Under the pieces are notes generated by a model that saw nothing but the letters and a program-made list of their open reading frames with translations, did not search any database and was not told the origin of the DNA. Shown here piece by piece: positions 31,630 through 42,628 of a stretch of DNA of 64,000 nucleotides (position 1 is its first letter; each line of letters begins with the position of its first letter). Position numbers and translations under genes: made by a program. The DNA comes from Arachis hypogaea (Eukaryota > Streptophyta > Magnoliopsida > Fabales > Fabaceae): assembly GCF_003086295.3 (NCBI RefSeq), contig NC_092044.1:71414528-71478527 (forward strand), read 5' to 3'.

Positions 31630-32566
31630 ATCCATTCAGATTTTGAGAGATCATGTTGACCTATTGAGTCAACACTTTGTTCTGAGCCAATATGGCATTC
31701 AGAGCATCAATCTCAAGAACTCCTTTCTTCTGAGGTATCCCATTATTCACAGAATTCCTCTCAGAAATGTACATGAATTGGTTATTTGTAACCATGTCAA
31801 TTAGTTCTTGAGCTTCTGCAGGCGTTATTTTTAGGTGAATAGATCCACCTGGAGAATGGTCCAATGACATTTTTGAAAATTCAGATAGACCATAATAGAA
31901 TATATCTAATATGGTCCATTCTGAAAACATGTCAGATGGACACCTTTTGGTCAGCTGCTTGTATCTTTCCCAAGCTTCATAGAGGGATTCACCATCTTTT
32001 TGTTTGATGGTCTGAACATCCACTCTAAGCTTGCTCAGCTTTTGAGGAGGAAAGAATTTATCCAAAAAGGCTGTGACCAGCTTATCCCAGGAGTCCAGGC
32101 TATCCTTAGGTTGTGAATCCAACCCTATTCTAGCTCTGTCTCTTACAGCAAAAGGGAAAAGCATGAGTCTGTAGACTTCAGGATCAACTCCATTTGTCTT
32201 AACAGTCTCACAGATCTGCAAGAACTCAGTTAAAAACTGATAAGGATCTTCAGATGGAAGTCCATAAAACTTGCAGTTTTGTTGCATTAAGGCAACTAGC
32301 TGAGGTTTCAGCTCAAAGTTATTGGCTCTAATGGCAGGAATGGAGATGCTTCTTCCATCAAATTTGGACGTTGGCTTTGTGAAGTCACCAAGCATTCTCC
32401 TTGCATTATTATTATTTTCGGCTGCCATCTCCTTCTCTTGTTTGAAAATTTCTGAAAGGTTGTTTCTGGATTGTTGTAATTTAGTTTCTCTTAGTTTTCT
32501 TTTCAGAGTCCTTTCAGGTTCAGGATCAATTTCAACAAGAGTGCCTTTTTCCCTGTTCCTGCTCAT
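31630..32566 (-). pseudogene. R6 gag, N-terminal part
   Basis: Starts MSRNREKGTLVEIDPEPERT at 32566. The gag domain shows NNFELKPQLVALMQQNCKFY, RLMLFPFAVRDRAR, FFPPQKLSKLRVDVQT, GESLYEAWERYKQLTKRCP and DIFYYGLSEFSKMSLDHSPG. Open over this segment, then interrupted by R7 (TSD TTGCC) and resumed at 24610. Forms the particle in the Athila scheme; lacks a CCHC knuckle. Close relative of R9 gag. Confidence 0.88.
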
Positions 32567-34062
32567 ATGAAAGAGAAGAAAACAAGAAAAGAAGAGGAAT
32601 CCTCTATGTCACAGTATAGAGATTCCTTTATGTTAGTAGAAGAAGAAAGGGGATAAGAGTGAAGAAGAATGGGTTCGGATTTTTAGATGAAGAGAGGTGA
32701 AGAGAAGTGTTAGTAAATAAATAATTAAATAGAATAAGAAAGGAGAGGGGAAATTTCGAAAATAATTTTGAAAAAGTGGTTAGTGATTTTCGAAAATCAG
32801 AGATAAAATATAATTAAAATTAAAATTTAAAACAATTAAAAAGAATTTTTGAAAAAGAGAGAAGTATTTTTGAAAATTAGAGAGGGATAGGTAGTTAGTT
32901 GGTTTTGAAAAAGATAGGAAACATACAAAAAGTTAGTTAGTTGATTGAAAAAGATATTAAAATCAAATTTGAAAAAGATAAGAAGATAAGAAGTTAGATA
33001 AGATATTTTGAAATCAAATTTTGAAAAAGATAAAATTTTTTAAAAAGATAAGATAAAAGATAAAAAGATTTAATTCAAAAATTTGAAATTACTTACTTCA
33101 CTAACAAGAAACTACAAGATAAGATTCTAGAACTTAAAGATTGAACCTTTCTTAACAAGAAAGTAACAAACTTCAAATTTTTGAATCAATCACATTAATT
33201 GTTAGCTAATTTTCGAAAATATGATATAAAGATAAGAAAAATATTTTGAAAATATTTTGAAAAAGAATTTTGAAATTTTTGAAAAATAAAAAAAATGAAA
33301 AAGATATAATTTTTAAAAAAGATTTTGAAAAGATAAGATTTTTAAAATTGAAATTTTGACTTGACTTGTAAGAAACAACTAATTTTTAAAAATTTTTGAC
33401 CAAGTCAACCCAAAATTTCGAAAATTTCGAGGGAAATAAGGAAAAGATATTTTTTTTATTTTTGAATATTTTAATTATGAGAGAGAAAAACACAAACATG
33501 ACCCAAAACATGAAAATTTTGGATCAAAACACATGATGCATGCAAGAACACTATGAATGTCAAGATGAACACTAAGAACACTTTGAAGATCATGATGAAC
33601 ATCAAGAACATATTTTTGAAAAATTTTTGATGCAAAGAAAACATGCAAGACACCAAACTTAAAAATCTTTAATGCATGGACTCTAACAAACGAAAAATGC
33701 ATATGGAAAACAACAAACAACACAAAACAAGAAATCATCAAGATCAAACAAGAATACTTGTCAAGAACAACTTGAAGATCATAAAGAACACCATGAATAT
33801 ATGAATTTTCGAAAAATGCAAGAAAAAATTTTTAAAGCATGCAATTGACACCAAACTTAAAAATTGACTCAAGACTCAAACAAGAAACACAAAATATTTT
33901 TGATTTTTATGATTTTATTAATTTTTTTGGATTTTTATTATATTTTTCGAAAATAAAGTTTGGAAAAACGAAAAATGAAAAGAAAAATTTAAAAAAAAAT
34001 TGAAAAGAAAATTACCTAATCTGAGCAACAAGATGAACCGTCAGTTGTCCATACTCGAACAA
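32567..34062 (-). other. R6 A/T-rich leader
   Basis: About 1.5 kb of GAAAAAGATAAGA / TTTTGAAAATTTT sequence, with GACACCAAACTTAAAAAT at about 33651 and 33847. Homologous to the R9 leader. No coding region. Confidence 0.8.
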
Positions 34063-34080
34063 TCGCTGGCAACGGCGCCA
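34063..34080 (-). other. R6 PBS, altered tRNA-Asp type
   Basis: Plus strand TCGCTGGCAACGGCGCCA. The ten bases nearest the LTR keep the tRNA-Asp match; two changes (CC to GC and C to T) lie in the distal part. Confidence 0.8.
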
Positions 34081-34086
34081 AAAACT

Positions 34087-35880
34087 TGGTGGACGAAATT
34101 GTGATAAAAGAGTTCCAGGCACTGTTAGAGAAGCTCACAACTCCGTTCAACTTAACCAGCAAGTGTACTGGGTCATCCAAGTAATACCTTACGTGAGTAA
34201 GGGTCGATCCCACAGAGATTGCTGGTATGAAGCAAGCTATGGTCACCTTGTAAATCTCAGTTAAGCAGATTAAATGGTTATGGGTTTCGAAAATTAATAA
34301 TAAATAGAAAATAAAAAGGGATAGAAATACTTATGTAAATCAATAGTGGGAATTTCAGATAGGCGTGTGGAGATGCTAGAATCCTTTCGAATCTCTACTT
34401 TCTTATTGCTCTCATCCAATCCTTCTTACTCCTTTCCATGGCAAGCTGTATGTAGGGCATCACCATCATCAATGGCTACTTTTAATCCTCTCGGAAAAAT
34501 GGTCCTATGCGCTGTCACTGCACGACTAATCGTCTGGAGGCATCACCCTTGTTGATAGCTACATCCCATCCTCTCAGTGAAAATGGTCCAAATGCTCTGT
34601 CACAGCACGGCTAATCACCTGTCGGTTCTCAATCAGGTTGGAGTAGAATCCATTGATTATTTTGCATTTGTCATCACGCCCAGCCTTCAGGAGTTTGAAG
34701 CTCGTCACAGTCATTCAATACCGGAATCCTACTCGGAATACCAAAGACAAGGTTAGACTTTCCGGATTCCCGGGATCCTACTTGGAATACCACAGACAAG
34801 GTTAGACTTTCCGGATCCCCATGAATTCCGCCATCCATCTAGCTTATACCACGAAGATTCTGTTGGGGGAATCTAAGAGATATGCGCCCGGCCTAAAGTA
34901 GAACGGAAGTGGTTGTCAGTCACGCGCGTTCATAGGTGAGAATGATGATGAGTGTCATGGATCATCACATTCATCAAGTTGTTGTGCAACGTATATCTTG
35001 GAATAAGAATAAAAGAGAATTGAATAGAAAGTAATAGTGATTGTATTGAAACTTGAGGTACAGCAGAGCTCCACACCCTTAATCTATGGTGTGCAGAAAC
35101 TCCACCGTTAAAAGTACATAAGTGAAAGGTTCAGGCATGGCCGAATGGCCAGCCCCCTAAAACGTGCTCAATGGCCTCCTAAGATGAAGAATAAAATAAA
35201 ACTGAGACCAAAGATGAAACGTGGTCCAAAGACTGAATGGTCAAAAGACTCCTAATACACTAGTAAGAAGTCTTATTTATACTAAACTAGCTACTAGGGT
35301 TTATATGAGTAAGTAATTGATGCATAAATCCACTTCCGGGGCCCACTTGGTGTATGTTTGGGCTGAGCTTGATCTATCCACGAGCTGAGGCTTTTCTTGG
35401 AGTTGAACGCCAAGTTATAACGTGTTTTGGGCGTTCAACTCCGGATCATGACGTGTTTCTGGCGTTTAACTCCAGACAGCAGCATGTACTTGGCGTTCAA
35501 CGCCAAGTTACGTCATCAATTTCCGAATAAAGTATGGACTATTATATATTGCTGGAAAGCTCTGGATGTCTACTTTCCAACGCCGTTAAGAGCGTGTCAT
35601 TTGGAGTTCTGTAGCTCCAAAAAATCCATTTCGAGTGAAGGGAGGTCAGATTCCAACAGCATCAGCAGTCCTTTGTCAGCCTCCTATCAGAGTTTTGCTC
35701 AAGTCCCTCAATTTCAGCCAGAAATTATCTGAAATCACAGAAAAACACACAAACTCATAGTAAAGTCCAGAAATGTGATTTTAACATAAAAACTAATGAA
35801 AACATCCCTAAAAGTAGCTTGAACTTACTAAAAACTACCTAAAAACAATGCCAAAAAGCGTATAAATTATCCGCTCATCA
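34087..35880 (-). repeat. R6 5' LTR
   Basis: 1794 bp, partner of 18232-20024. TATA box at 35272-35281 (sense TATAAATAAG). Four-unit palindromic array at 35396-35509. Followed by TSD GATAC. Confidence 0.93.
35396..35509. repeat. R6 5' LTR palindromic array
   Basis: Same four units as 19540-19652, equal copy number in both LTRs. Confidence 0.85.
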
Positions 35881-35885
35881 GATAC

Positions 35886-36099
35886 CATAACCAATAATGT
35901 ACATACCTCACTGCAATTCCTTTGAGAGATGACCCGAGATCTAATACTCTCGGTATTTTTATTGGTTTGCACTCGTGATAAAAAAATTAAACTTTAATTG
36001 AGCATTACTTGTCGATTTGGAACTATAATTGCAACGAGGTTATTTCTCTTTTACCGAGAAGGAATTCTAAGCTGACAATAATTTCTTTTTCACTCATCA
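35886..36099 (+). repeat. R5 LTR, terminal part after R6
   Basis: Continues R5 from 18231 and ends CTCATCA. It contains GATGACCCGAGATCTAATAC, CAACGAGGTTATTTCTCTTT and ACCGAGAAGGAATTC, typical U5-side sequence. No PBS follows; a coding fragment starts at once. Confidence 0.78.
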
Positions 36100-36828
36100 A
36101 TGCCAATCTCCTGGCTTGGAAAGCGAAGACGGTATTCCTTCGAGGGAAGCAATTGGATACTTCTAATCAAGCTTTTGAAGCCTTCTTGAAGATTCCTCAC
36201 ATCCCACCTAGCCGAGATGCTTATCAGAAGATTAAGGCAGATGTGATTAAGGGAAAGACTTCTTTGGATTCTATTTTGAAGAAGATCGGCTGTCCTGAGG
36301 CCCGTTGAGAGTATAGTGCGGGGGAAAAAGCTGCCCCCATTAGCATTGCATGTTCTGATCTCACTCCCGAGGCTAGGATATGGCAACAGATACTGGCTGA
36401 TTACCTACTTCCTAGCACCCATACCACCCACATCCGAGTCCGAGTTGTTGTGCTTCTTTGGTCTATTCTGAAGGGTAAGAAGATAGCTATCTTGCCTTTG
36501 ATTCGCGAGTCGATGTGGAAGGTGAACCAGAAAAGAAGTTCAACATTCCCTTCCCATCGATGGTTATGAGATTCGCAATGGGCGCCTCAATGCAAGGCGT
36601 TTTGACTGGTTGGCAACAAAGCTCGAGGGAAGCGATCCTGGCCTAGTTCCTGCTGCTTCACCTGAGTCGGTAGTAGAGGAGGAGGATGATGAGGATGGAA
36701 AGGCCGAGACGATTTTGGATATGATCGTCTATCAGCAGCCTAAGTCCTCGCCTCCACCTGCTAAAGGTGGAGCTTCAAAGCCTCTATACCCCCTGGATTG
36801 TGTGCATGCACAGAGGACCGTGCAATGA
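36100..36828 (+). pseudogene. R8 env-position ORF fragment, putative plant transposon protein domain
   Basis: Translates in pieces: LLAWKAKTVFLRGKQLDTSN onward, a TGA at 36306-36308, then LTPEARIWQQILADYLLPST with HIRVRVVVLLWSILKGKKIA, a frameshift at about 36530, then RRFDWLATKLEGSDPGLVPA and an acidic tail. The ARIW...LLPSTH...V...LLWSI..GKKI pattern fits the same family (PF20167, from memory) as the R6 ORF, with low identity. The N-terminus is missing at the R5 boundary. Ends at a stop at 36826-36828. Confidence 0.65.
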
Positions 36829-38257
36829 TTAAGTGTCGGGGAAGGATTCGTGATTGTGGGGCATAAATCTCTCTTTTTGAATACTTTGCACTTTTTTTAG
36901 CTATTATGCTTTGTGAATATTTGTTAGTACTTTTAACTATTGCATTGTACTTCTCTTATTTTGCTTATATTAGTCTATTTCTAGTCTTATTGTAGTTATC
37001 GCATTTGCATTTTGTTTAGTACATATGCTATAGATGGTAGATGTGATTGGATATTGTGAATAGTAGATAGTATCTAGTTCATGTTTTTCCTAAATGTTCT
37101 TGATGATTTTTGGATAGTAAAATTAAGAAATGAGCTGGAAATTTTGAAATTCATCCAACATATCATGCATACATACATAGATAATAAATTTGGTAAAAAG
37201 AATAAAAATTTTCAAGAAATCTCTTTTGGGGCATTCCATTGATTCGATTCAAAAAATTATTTTTAAACTTGTTTGAATTGTTTTGTGGAGCATAGAAAAG
37301 AGATAGAACAAACAACCTTACGAGTTGTTGGGCTTTTAATGGGTGGTTGTGCATTCTAACCACAAATTTTATTCAGTGTGTTATGCTCCTTCTATGAATG
37401 TAATCTTGCGTTTGCTTAATTCTTTATTTTCGATATTTGATGTTTGAATGCATTTAGCATGATTGAGGCTATTTTTGAATTTAAGCTTACTAACCCGTAT
37501 AGCCAAACCCTTATATCTACCATTGTGAGCCACTTTTAAGCCTTTTTAATTCTCCTTGGTTCCAATTGTTACCACATCACTAACTCTAACCAAACAACCA
37601 AGAATAACCTTGAATTGTATCTGTGATTTGTTCAGGTTGAGGTGTGTGTGTCATTTAAGTGTGGAAAGATTTTGGGAGACATTGGGAGAGAGAATAAAAG
37701 TTTATTTTGAATATTCATTGAAATGTTTGGAAAATGGATGCACATTCATATGCCAATTTTCTTTAACCATATGCATTTGTCATAGAAATAGAAAAGAAAA
37801 AATGAAATGAAAAAATAATAACAAAAGGGGACAAAGGTAATCCCAAAGAAAAGAAAATTGAATATGGAATGCATATGTAGATTGAAGGAGAAAGAATGTA
37901 TGAATGTGTGTAAAAAGAGAGTAGTGTGTAGTTAGAATTGCATTTTAGTGATTAGGTTGAAATAGGTTAGGTGGATACTTAAGATAATCAAAAATTCAAT
38001 ATATTAGTCTACTTGACCACATCATCCTACCTTAACCCTAACCCCATTACAACCCTCTAAAGTCCTCATGACATTTGTATTCTTGCATCAAATACTTGTT
38101 GATTGTTAGATAAATAGAAAATTCTATAAAGCATGATTAGAGGAGACTTAAGTGATTGAACCCTAAACACTGAGCGATTAGACTGTATACACATTCGGTG
38201 AGGCATTCTATTGCTCAATTCTATGTTTCCACCTCTTGTTTTGTGTTTGCTTGCAAG
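36829..38257 (+). other. R8 3' internal region, first part
   Basis: About 1.4 kb, A/T rich, no supported gene. GTCATTTAAGTGTGGAAAG at about 37646 resembles a PPT, in the place where R3 has its internal module, but no RGGA hairpin precedes it. Interrupted by R9 (TSD TTGCT). Confidence 0.65.
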
Positions 38258-38262
38258 TTGCT

Positions 38263-39397
38263 TGGTGGACGAAATTGTGATTCATACTTAAATTGTTGTT
38301 CGAAATTGATTCCCCGGTAATGGCCCAAAAAACTTGGTGCTCAATACCATGGTCTAAACATAATTTCACAACTTCGCTCAACTAACCAGCAAGTGTACTG
38401 GGTCGTCCACGTAATAAACCTTACGTGAGTAAGGGTCGATCCCACAGAGATTGTCGGTATGAAGCAAGCTATGGTCATCTTGTAAATCTCAGTCAGGCGG
38501 ATAATAAATGGTGATAGAGTTTTCGAATAATTATAGTAAATAAACAAAAAATAAAGATAGAAAAACTTATGTAAATCATTGGTGAGAATTTCAGATAAGT
38601 GCATAGAGATGCTTGTTCCTATTGAATCTCTACTTTCCTACTGCTTTCTTTCAATCCTTCTTATTCCTTTCCATGACAAGCTGTATGTAGGGCATCACCG
38701 TTGTCAATGGCTACATCCCATCCTCTCGGTGAAAAAGGTCCAAATGCCCTATCACGGCACGGCTAATCATCTATCAGTTCTCGATCATGTCAAAATAGAA
38801 TCCATTGATTCTTTTGCGTTTGTCATCACGCCCAACAATCGCGAGTTTGAAGCTCTTCACAGTCATTCAATCCCAGAATCCTACTCGGAATACCACAGAA
38901 AAGGTTTAAACTTTTCGGATTCTCATGAATGCCGCCATCAATTCTAGCTTATACCACGAAGACTCTGATGTCACGGAATGAAAGGCTCGGTTGTCAGGCG
39001 AGGGCAACCATGCGTCGTGCATCAGGAATCCAAGACATACACACTCTAGCTTTCGCTTGTTGAACGGAAGTGGTTGTCAGGCATGCGTTCATAGGGACGG
39101 ATGATGATGAGTGTCACGGATCAACACATCCATCAAGTTGAAGTACGAGTAGTATCTTAGAATAGAAATAAGATTGAATTTGAATAAAAGATGGTAGTAA
39201 TTGCATTAAAACTCGAGGTACAGTAGAGCTCCACACTCTTAATCTATGGTGTGTAGAAACTCCACCGTTGAAAATACATAAGTGATGAAGGTTCAGGCAT
39301 GGCCGAAAGGCCAGCCCCCAAAACGTGATTAATAGTCTCCTCAGATGAATAATGGAATAAAATCGAGACCAAAGATGTAACATGATTAATAGTCTCC
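38263..39397 (-). repeat. R9 3' LTR, truncated
   Basis: Matches 42629 to about 43755. Ends at a junction near 39385-39397, where ATTAATAGTCTCC occurs twice (39329 and 39384), possibly part of the deletion mechanism. Confidence 0.85.
38311..38328 (-). other. PBS-like relic inside R9 3' LTR
   Basis: Plus strand TCCCCGGTAATGGCCC then A-run and ACTTGGTGCTCAATACC: the PBS / spacer / LTR-start arrangement repeated 72 bp inside the LTR. Same in the 5' LTR at 42677-42694. Confidence 0.8.
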
Positions 39398-41010
39398 AGT
39401 TACATCTTCATCCTCTTCAGAGGAAGAATAGTCTTCAGAGCTCATGAATGGCAGAAGGGGGTTTAATGGAATCTCTATGGTCTCTATATGAGCCTCAGAT
39501 TCCTTTGGGTCCTCAATAGGGAACTCCTTCTTGCTTGAGAGACGTCCCATGAGGTATTCCTCATTGGAATTCATGTCCTCTCCTTCCTCTCTAGGTTCGG
39601 CCATATTGATTACATCAATGGCCTTGCACTCTCTTTTTGGATTTTCTTCAGTATTGCTTGGGAGAGTACTAGGAGGAGTTTCAGTGACTTTCTTACTCAA
39701 CTGGCCCACTTGTGCCTCCAAATTTCTGATGGAGGACCTTGTTTCACTCATGAAACTTAAAGTGGCCTTAGACAAATTAGAGACTATGTTTGCTAAGTTA
39801 GAGGTGCTCTGCTCAGAATTCTCTGTCTGTTGCTGAGAAGATTATGGAAAAGGCTTGCTATTGCTAAACTTGTTTCTTCCCCCATTATTAAAGCCTTGTT
39901 GAGGCTTTTGTTGATCCTTCCATAAGAAATTTGGATGATTTCTCCATGAGGGGTTATAGGTGTTGCCAAAGGCTTCTCCCATGTAATTTACCTCTGCCAT
40001 TGCAGGGTTTTCAGGATCATAAGCTTCTTCTTCAGAAGATGCCTTTTTAGTGCTATTGGATGCATTTTGCCATCCATTCAAACTTTGAGAAATCATGTTG
40101 ACTTGCTGAGTCAACATTTTGTTCTGAGCCAAGATGGCATTCAGAGCATTAATGTCAAGAACTCCCTTCCTCTGAGGCGTCGAATTATTCACGGAATTCC
40201 TCTCAGAAGTGTACATGAATTGGTTATTTTCAACCATTTCAATAAGTTCCTAAGCTTCTGTAGGCGTTTTCTTTAGGTGAATGGATCCACCTGCAGAGTG
40301 GTCCAGTGACATCTTAAAAAACTCAGACAGACCATAATAGAATATATCTATCATGGTCCATTCTGAAAACATGTCAGAAGGACACTTTTTGGTCATCTGC
40401 TTGTATCTTTCCCAAGCTTCATAGAGGGATTCACCATCTTTTTGCTTGAAGGTCTGAACATCCACTCTAAGCTTGCTCAGCTTTTGAGGAGGAAAGAACT
40501 TAACCAAGAAGGCCGTGACCAGCTTATCCCAAGAATCCAGGCTATCCTTAGGTTGTGAGTCCAACCATGTTCTAGCTCTGTCTCTTACAGCAAAAGGGAA
40601 AAGCATGAGCCTGTAGATTTCAGGATCTACTCCATTAGTCTTAACAGTCTCACAGATCTGCAAGAACTTAGTTAAAAACTGGTAGGGATCTTCTGATGGA
40701 AGTCCATGAAACTTGCAGTTTTGTTGCATTAGAGCAACTAGTTGAGATTTCAGCTCAAAATTGTTTGCTCCAATGGCAGGAATTGAGATGCTTCTTCCAT
40801 CAAACTTGGAAGTAGGTGTAGTATAATCACCAAGCATCCTCCTTGCATTATTGTTGTTGGGTTCGGCTGACATATCCTTTTCTTGTTCGAAAATTTCAGT
40901 AAGGTTGTATCTGGATTGTTGTAATTTAGCTTCTCTTAGTTTCCTCTTCAGAGTCCTTTCAGGTTCAGGATCATTCAACAAGAATGCCTTTTTCCTTATT
41001 CCTGCTCATA
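39398..41010 (-). pseudogene. R9 gag and start of pro
   Basis: Starts MSRNKEKGILVE at 41010, then a 2-bp deletion near 40976 shifts the frame. The gag domain is otherwise well preserved (LMLFPFAVRDRARTWLDSQP, FFPPQKLSKLRVDVQTF, GESLYEAWERYKQMTKKCP), with stops near 40250 and 39842. Then NTYNPSWRNHPNFLW, the coiled coil SIRNLEAQVGQLSKKV, and an acidic stretch ending at the deletion junction before the protease active site. Very close to R6 gag. Confidence 0.87.
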
Positions 41011-42604
41011 TGAGAAAGAAGAGAACAGAAAAGGAAGAGGAATCCTCTATGTCACAGTATAGAGATTCCTTTATGTTAGTAGAAGAAGAAAGGGAATAAG
41101 AGTGAAGAAGAATGAATAAATAAATAAATAAATAAATAGAATAAGATGAGAGATAGAAGTTTTCAAAAATAATTTTGAAAATGAGTTATTGATTTTCGAA
41201 AATTAAGATAAGAAATAAAATTAAAATTAAAATTTAAAACAATTAATTAATTAAAAAGAATTTTTGAAAAAGAGGGAGATATTTTCGAAAATTAGAGAGA
41301 GAAAAGTTTTTAGGTGATTTTGAAAAAGATAAGAAATAAACAAAAAGTCAAATAGTTAGTTGAAAAAGATTTGAAAGTCAAATTTGAAAAGATAAGAAGA
41401 TAAGAAGTTAGAAAAGATATTTTAAAATCAAATTTTTAAAAAAAGATAAAATTTTGAAAAAGATATGATATAAAAGATAAGATTAAAATTAAAATTGATT
41501 ACTTTACTAACAAGAAACTAAAAAATAAGATTCTAGAATTTAAAGATTGAACCTTTCTTAACAAGAAAGTAACAAACTTCAAATTTTTGAATCAATCATA
41601 TTAATTGTTAACATAATTTTCGAAAATAAAGATAAAACTAAGAAAAAGATTTTTGAAAAATATTTTAAAGGATTTTCGTAAATTAATAAGAAAAATGAAA
41701 AATATTTAATTTTTGAAAAAATTTTAAAAAGATAAAATTTTTAAAATTTGAAAATTTGACTTGACTTACAAGAAACAACTAATTTTAAAAAAATTTGACT
41801 AAGTCAACTCAAATTTTCGAAATTTTGAGAGAATTAAGGAAAATATATTTTTTTGATTTTTGAATTTTTAATTATGAGCGAGAAAAACATAAAAAATAAC
41901 TCACAACATGAAAATTATGAATCAAAACACATGATGCATGCAAGAACACTATGAATATCAAGATGAACACCAAGAACACTTTGAAGATCATGATGAACAT
42001 CAAGAACATATTTTTGAAAAATTTTGATGTAAAGAAAACATGCAAAACACCAAATTTAGAAATATTTAATGTTTAGACACTATGAATGCAAAAATGCACA
42101 TGAAAAACAACAAAAGACACAAAATAAGAAAACATCAAGATCAAACAAGAAGACTTACCAAGAACAACTTGAAGATCATGAAGAACACTATGAATGCATG
42201 AATTTTCGAAAAATGCATAAATTTTTAGAAAAAATGCAATTGACACCAAACTTAAAAATTGACTCAAGACTCAAACAAGAAACACAAAATATTTTTTATT
42301 TTTATGATTTTATTATTTTTTTATATTTTTCGAAAAATATATAGGAAAAAGGAAGTAATGAATTCAAAGTCCTCAATCAAAATCCCAGGAATCATAGCAG
42401 GTTAGTCTAAAGCTTGATGGCAAGCCAAGCTTCAGCATACTATTTTGAAACTCTAGAATTTATTCTTAAAAACTCTGAAGGAATTTTCGAAAATAAAGGG
42501 AAATTTTTGAAAAATATTTTTGAAAACTTTTTGAAAACAAAATAAAAAAGAAAATTACCTAATCTGAGCAACAAGATGAACCGCAATTGTCCATACTCGA
42601 ACAA
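41011..42604 (-). other. R9 A/T-rich leader
   Basis: About 1.6 kb, homologous to 32567-34062, with ACACCAAATTTA (about 42047) and GACACCAAACTTAAAAATTG (about 42241). A tandem TAAATAAATAAATAAA run at about 41115. No coding region. Confidence 0.8.
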
Positions 42605-42622
42605 TCCCCGGCAACGGCGCCA
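42605..42622 (-). other. R9 PBS, tRNA-Asp type
   Basis: Plus strand TCCCCGGCAACGGCGCCA, intact, followed by AAAACT and the LTR start TGGTGGACG. Confidence 0.9.
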
Positions 42623-42628
42623 AAAACT

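Larger units (their letters stand above)
18232..35880 (-). mobile_element. R6: gag-pro + env-position element without RT/IN, TSD GATAC
   Basis: Flanked by GATAC (18227-18231 and 35881-35885) inside R5. LTRs of 1793 and 1794 bp differ at about 40 positions by eye (about 2%). Without R7 the element is about 10.6 kb. Sense order: 5' LTR, PBS (34063-34080), A/T-rich leader, gag-pro (split by R7), post-ORF motif, palindromic array, TATA, hairpin module, env-position ORF, hairpin/PPT module, 3' LTR. There is no RT, RNase H or integrase, so mobility would have needed enzymes in trans. Confidence 0.92.

Noticed and set aside
36610..36828. Separate acidic protein gene of 72 codons
   Set aside because: It is the shifted-frame tail of the R8 env-position ORF fragment.
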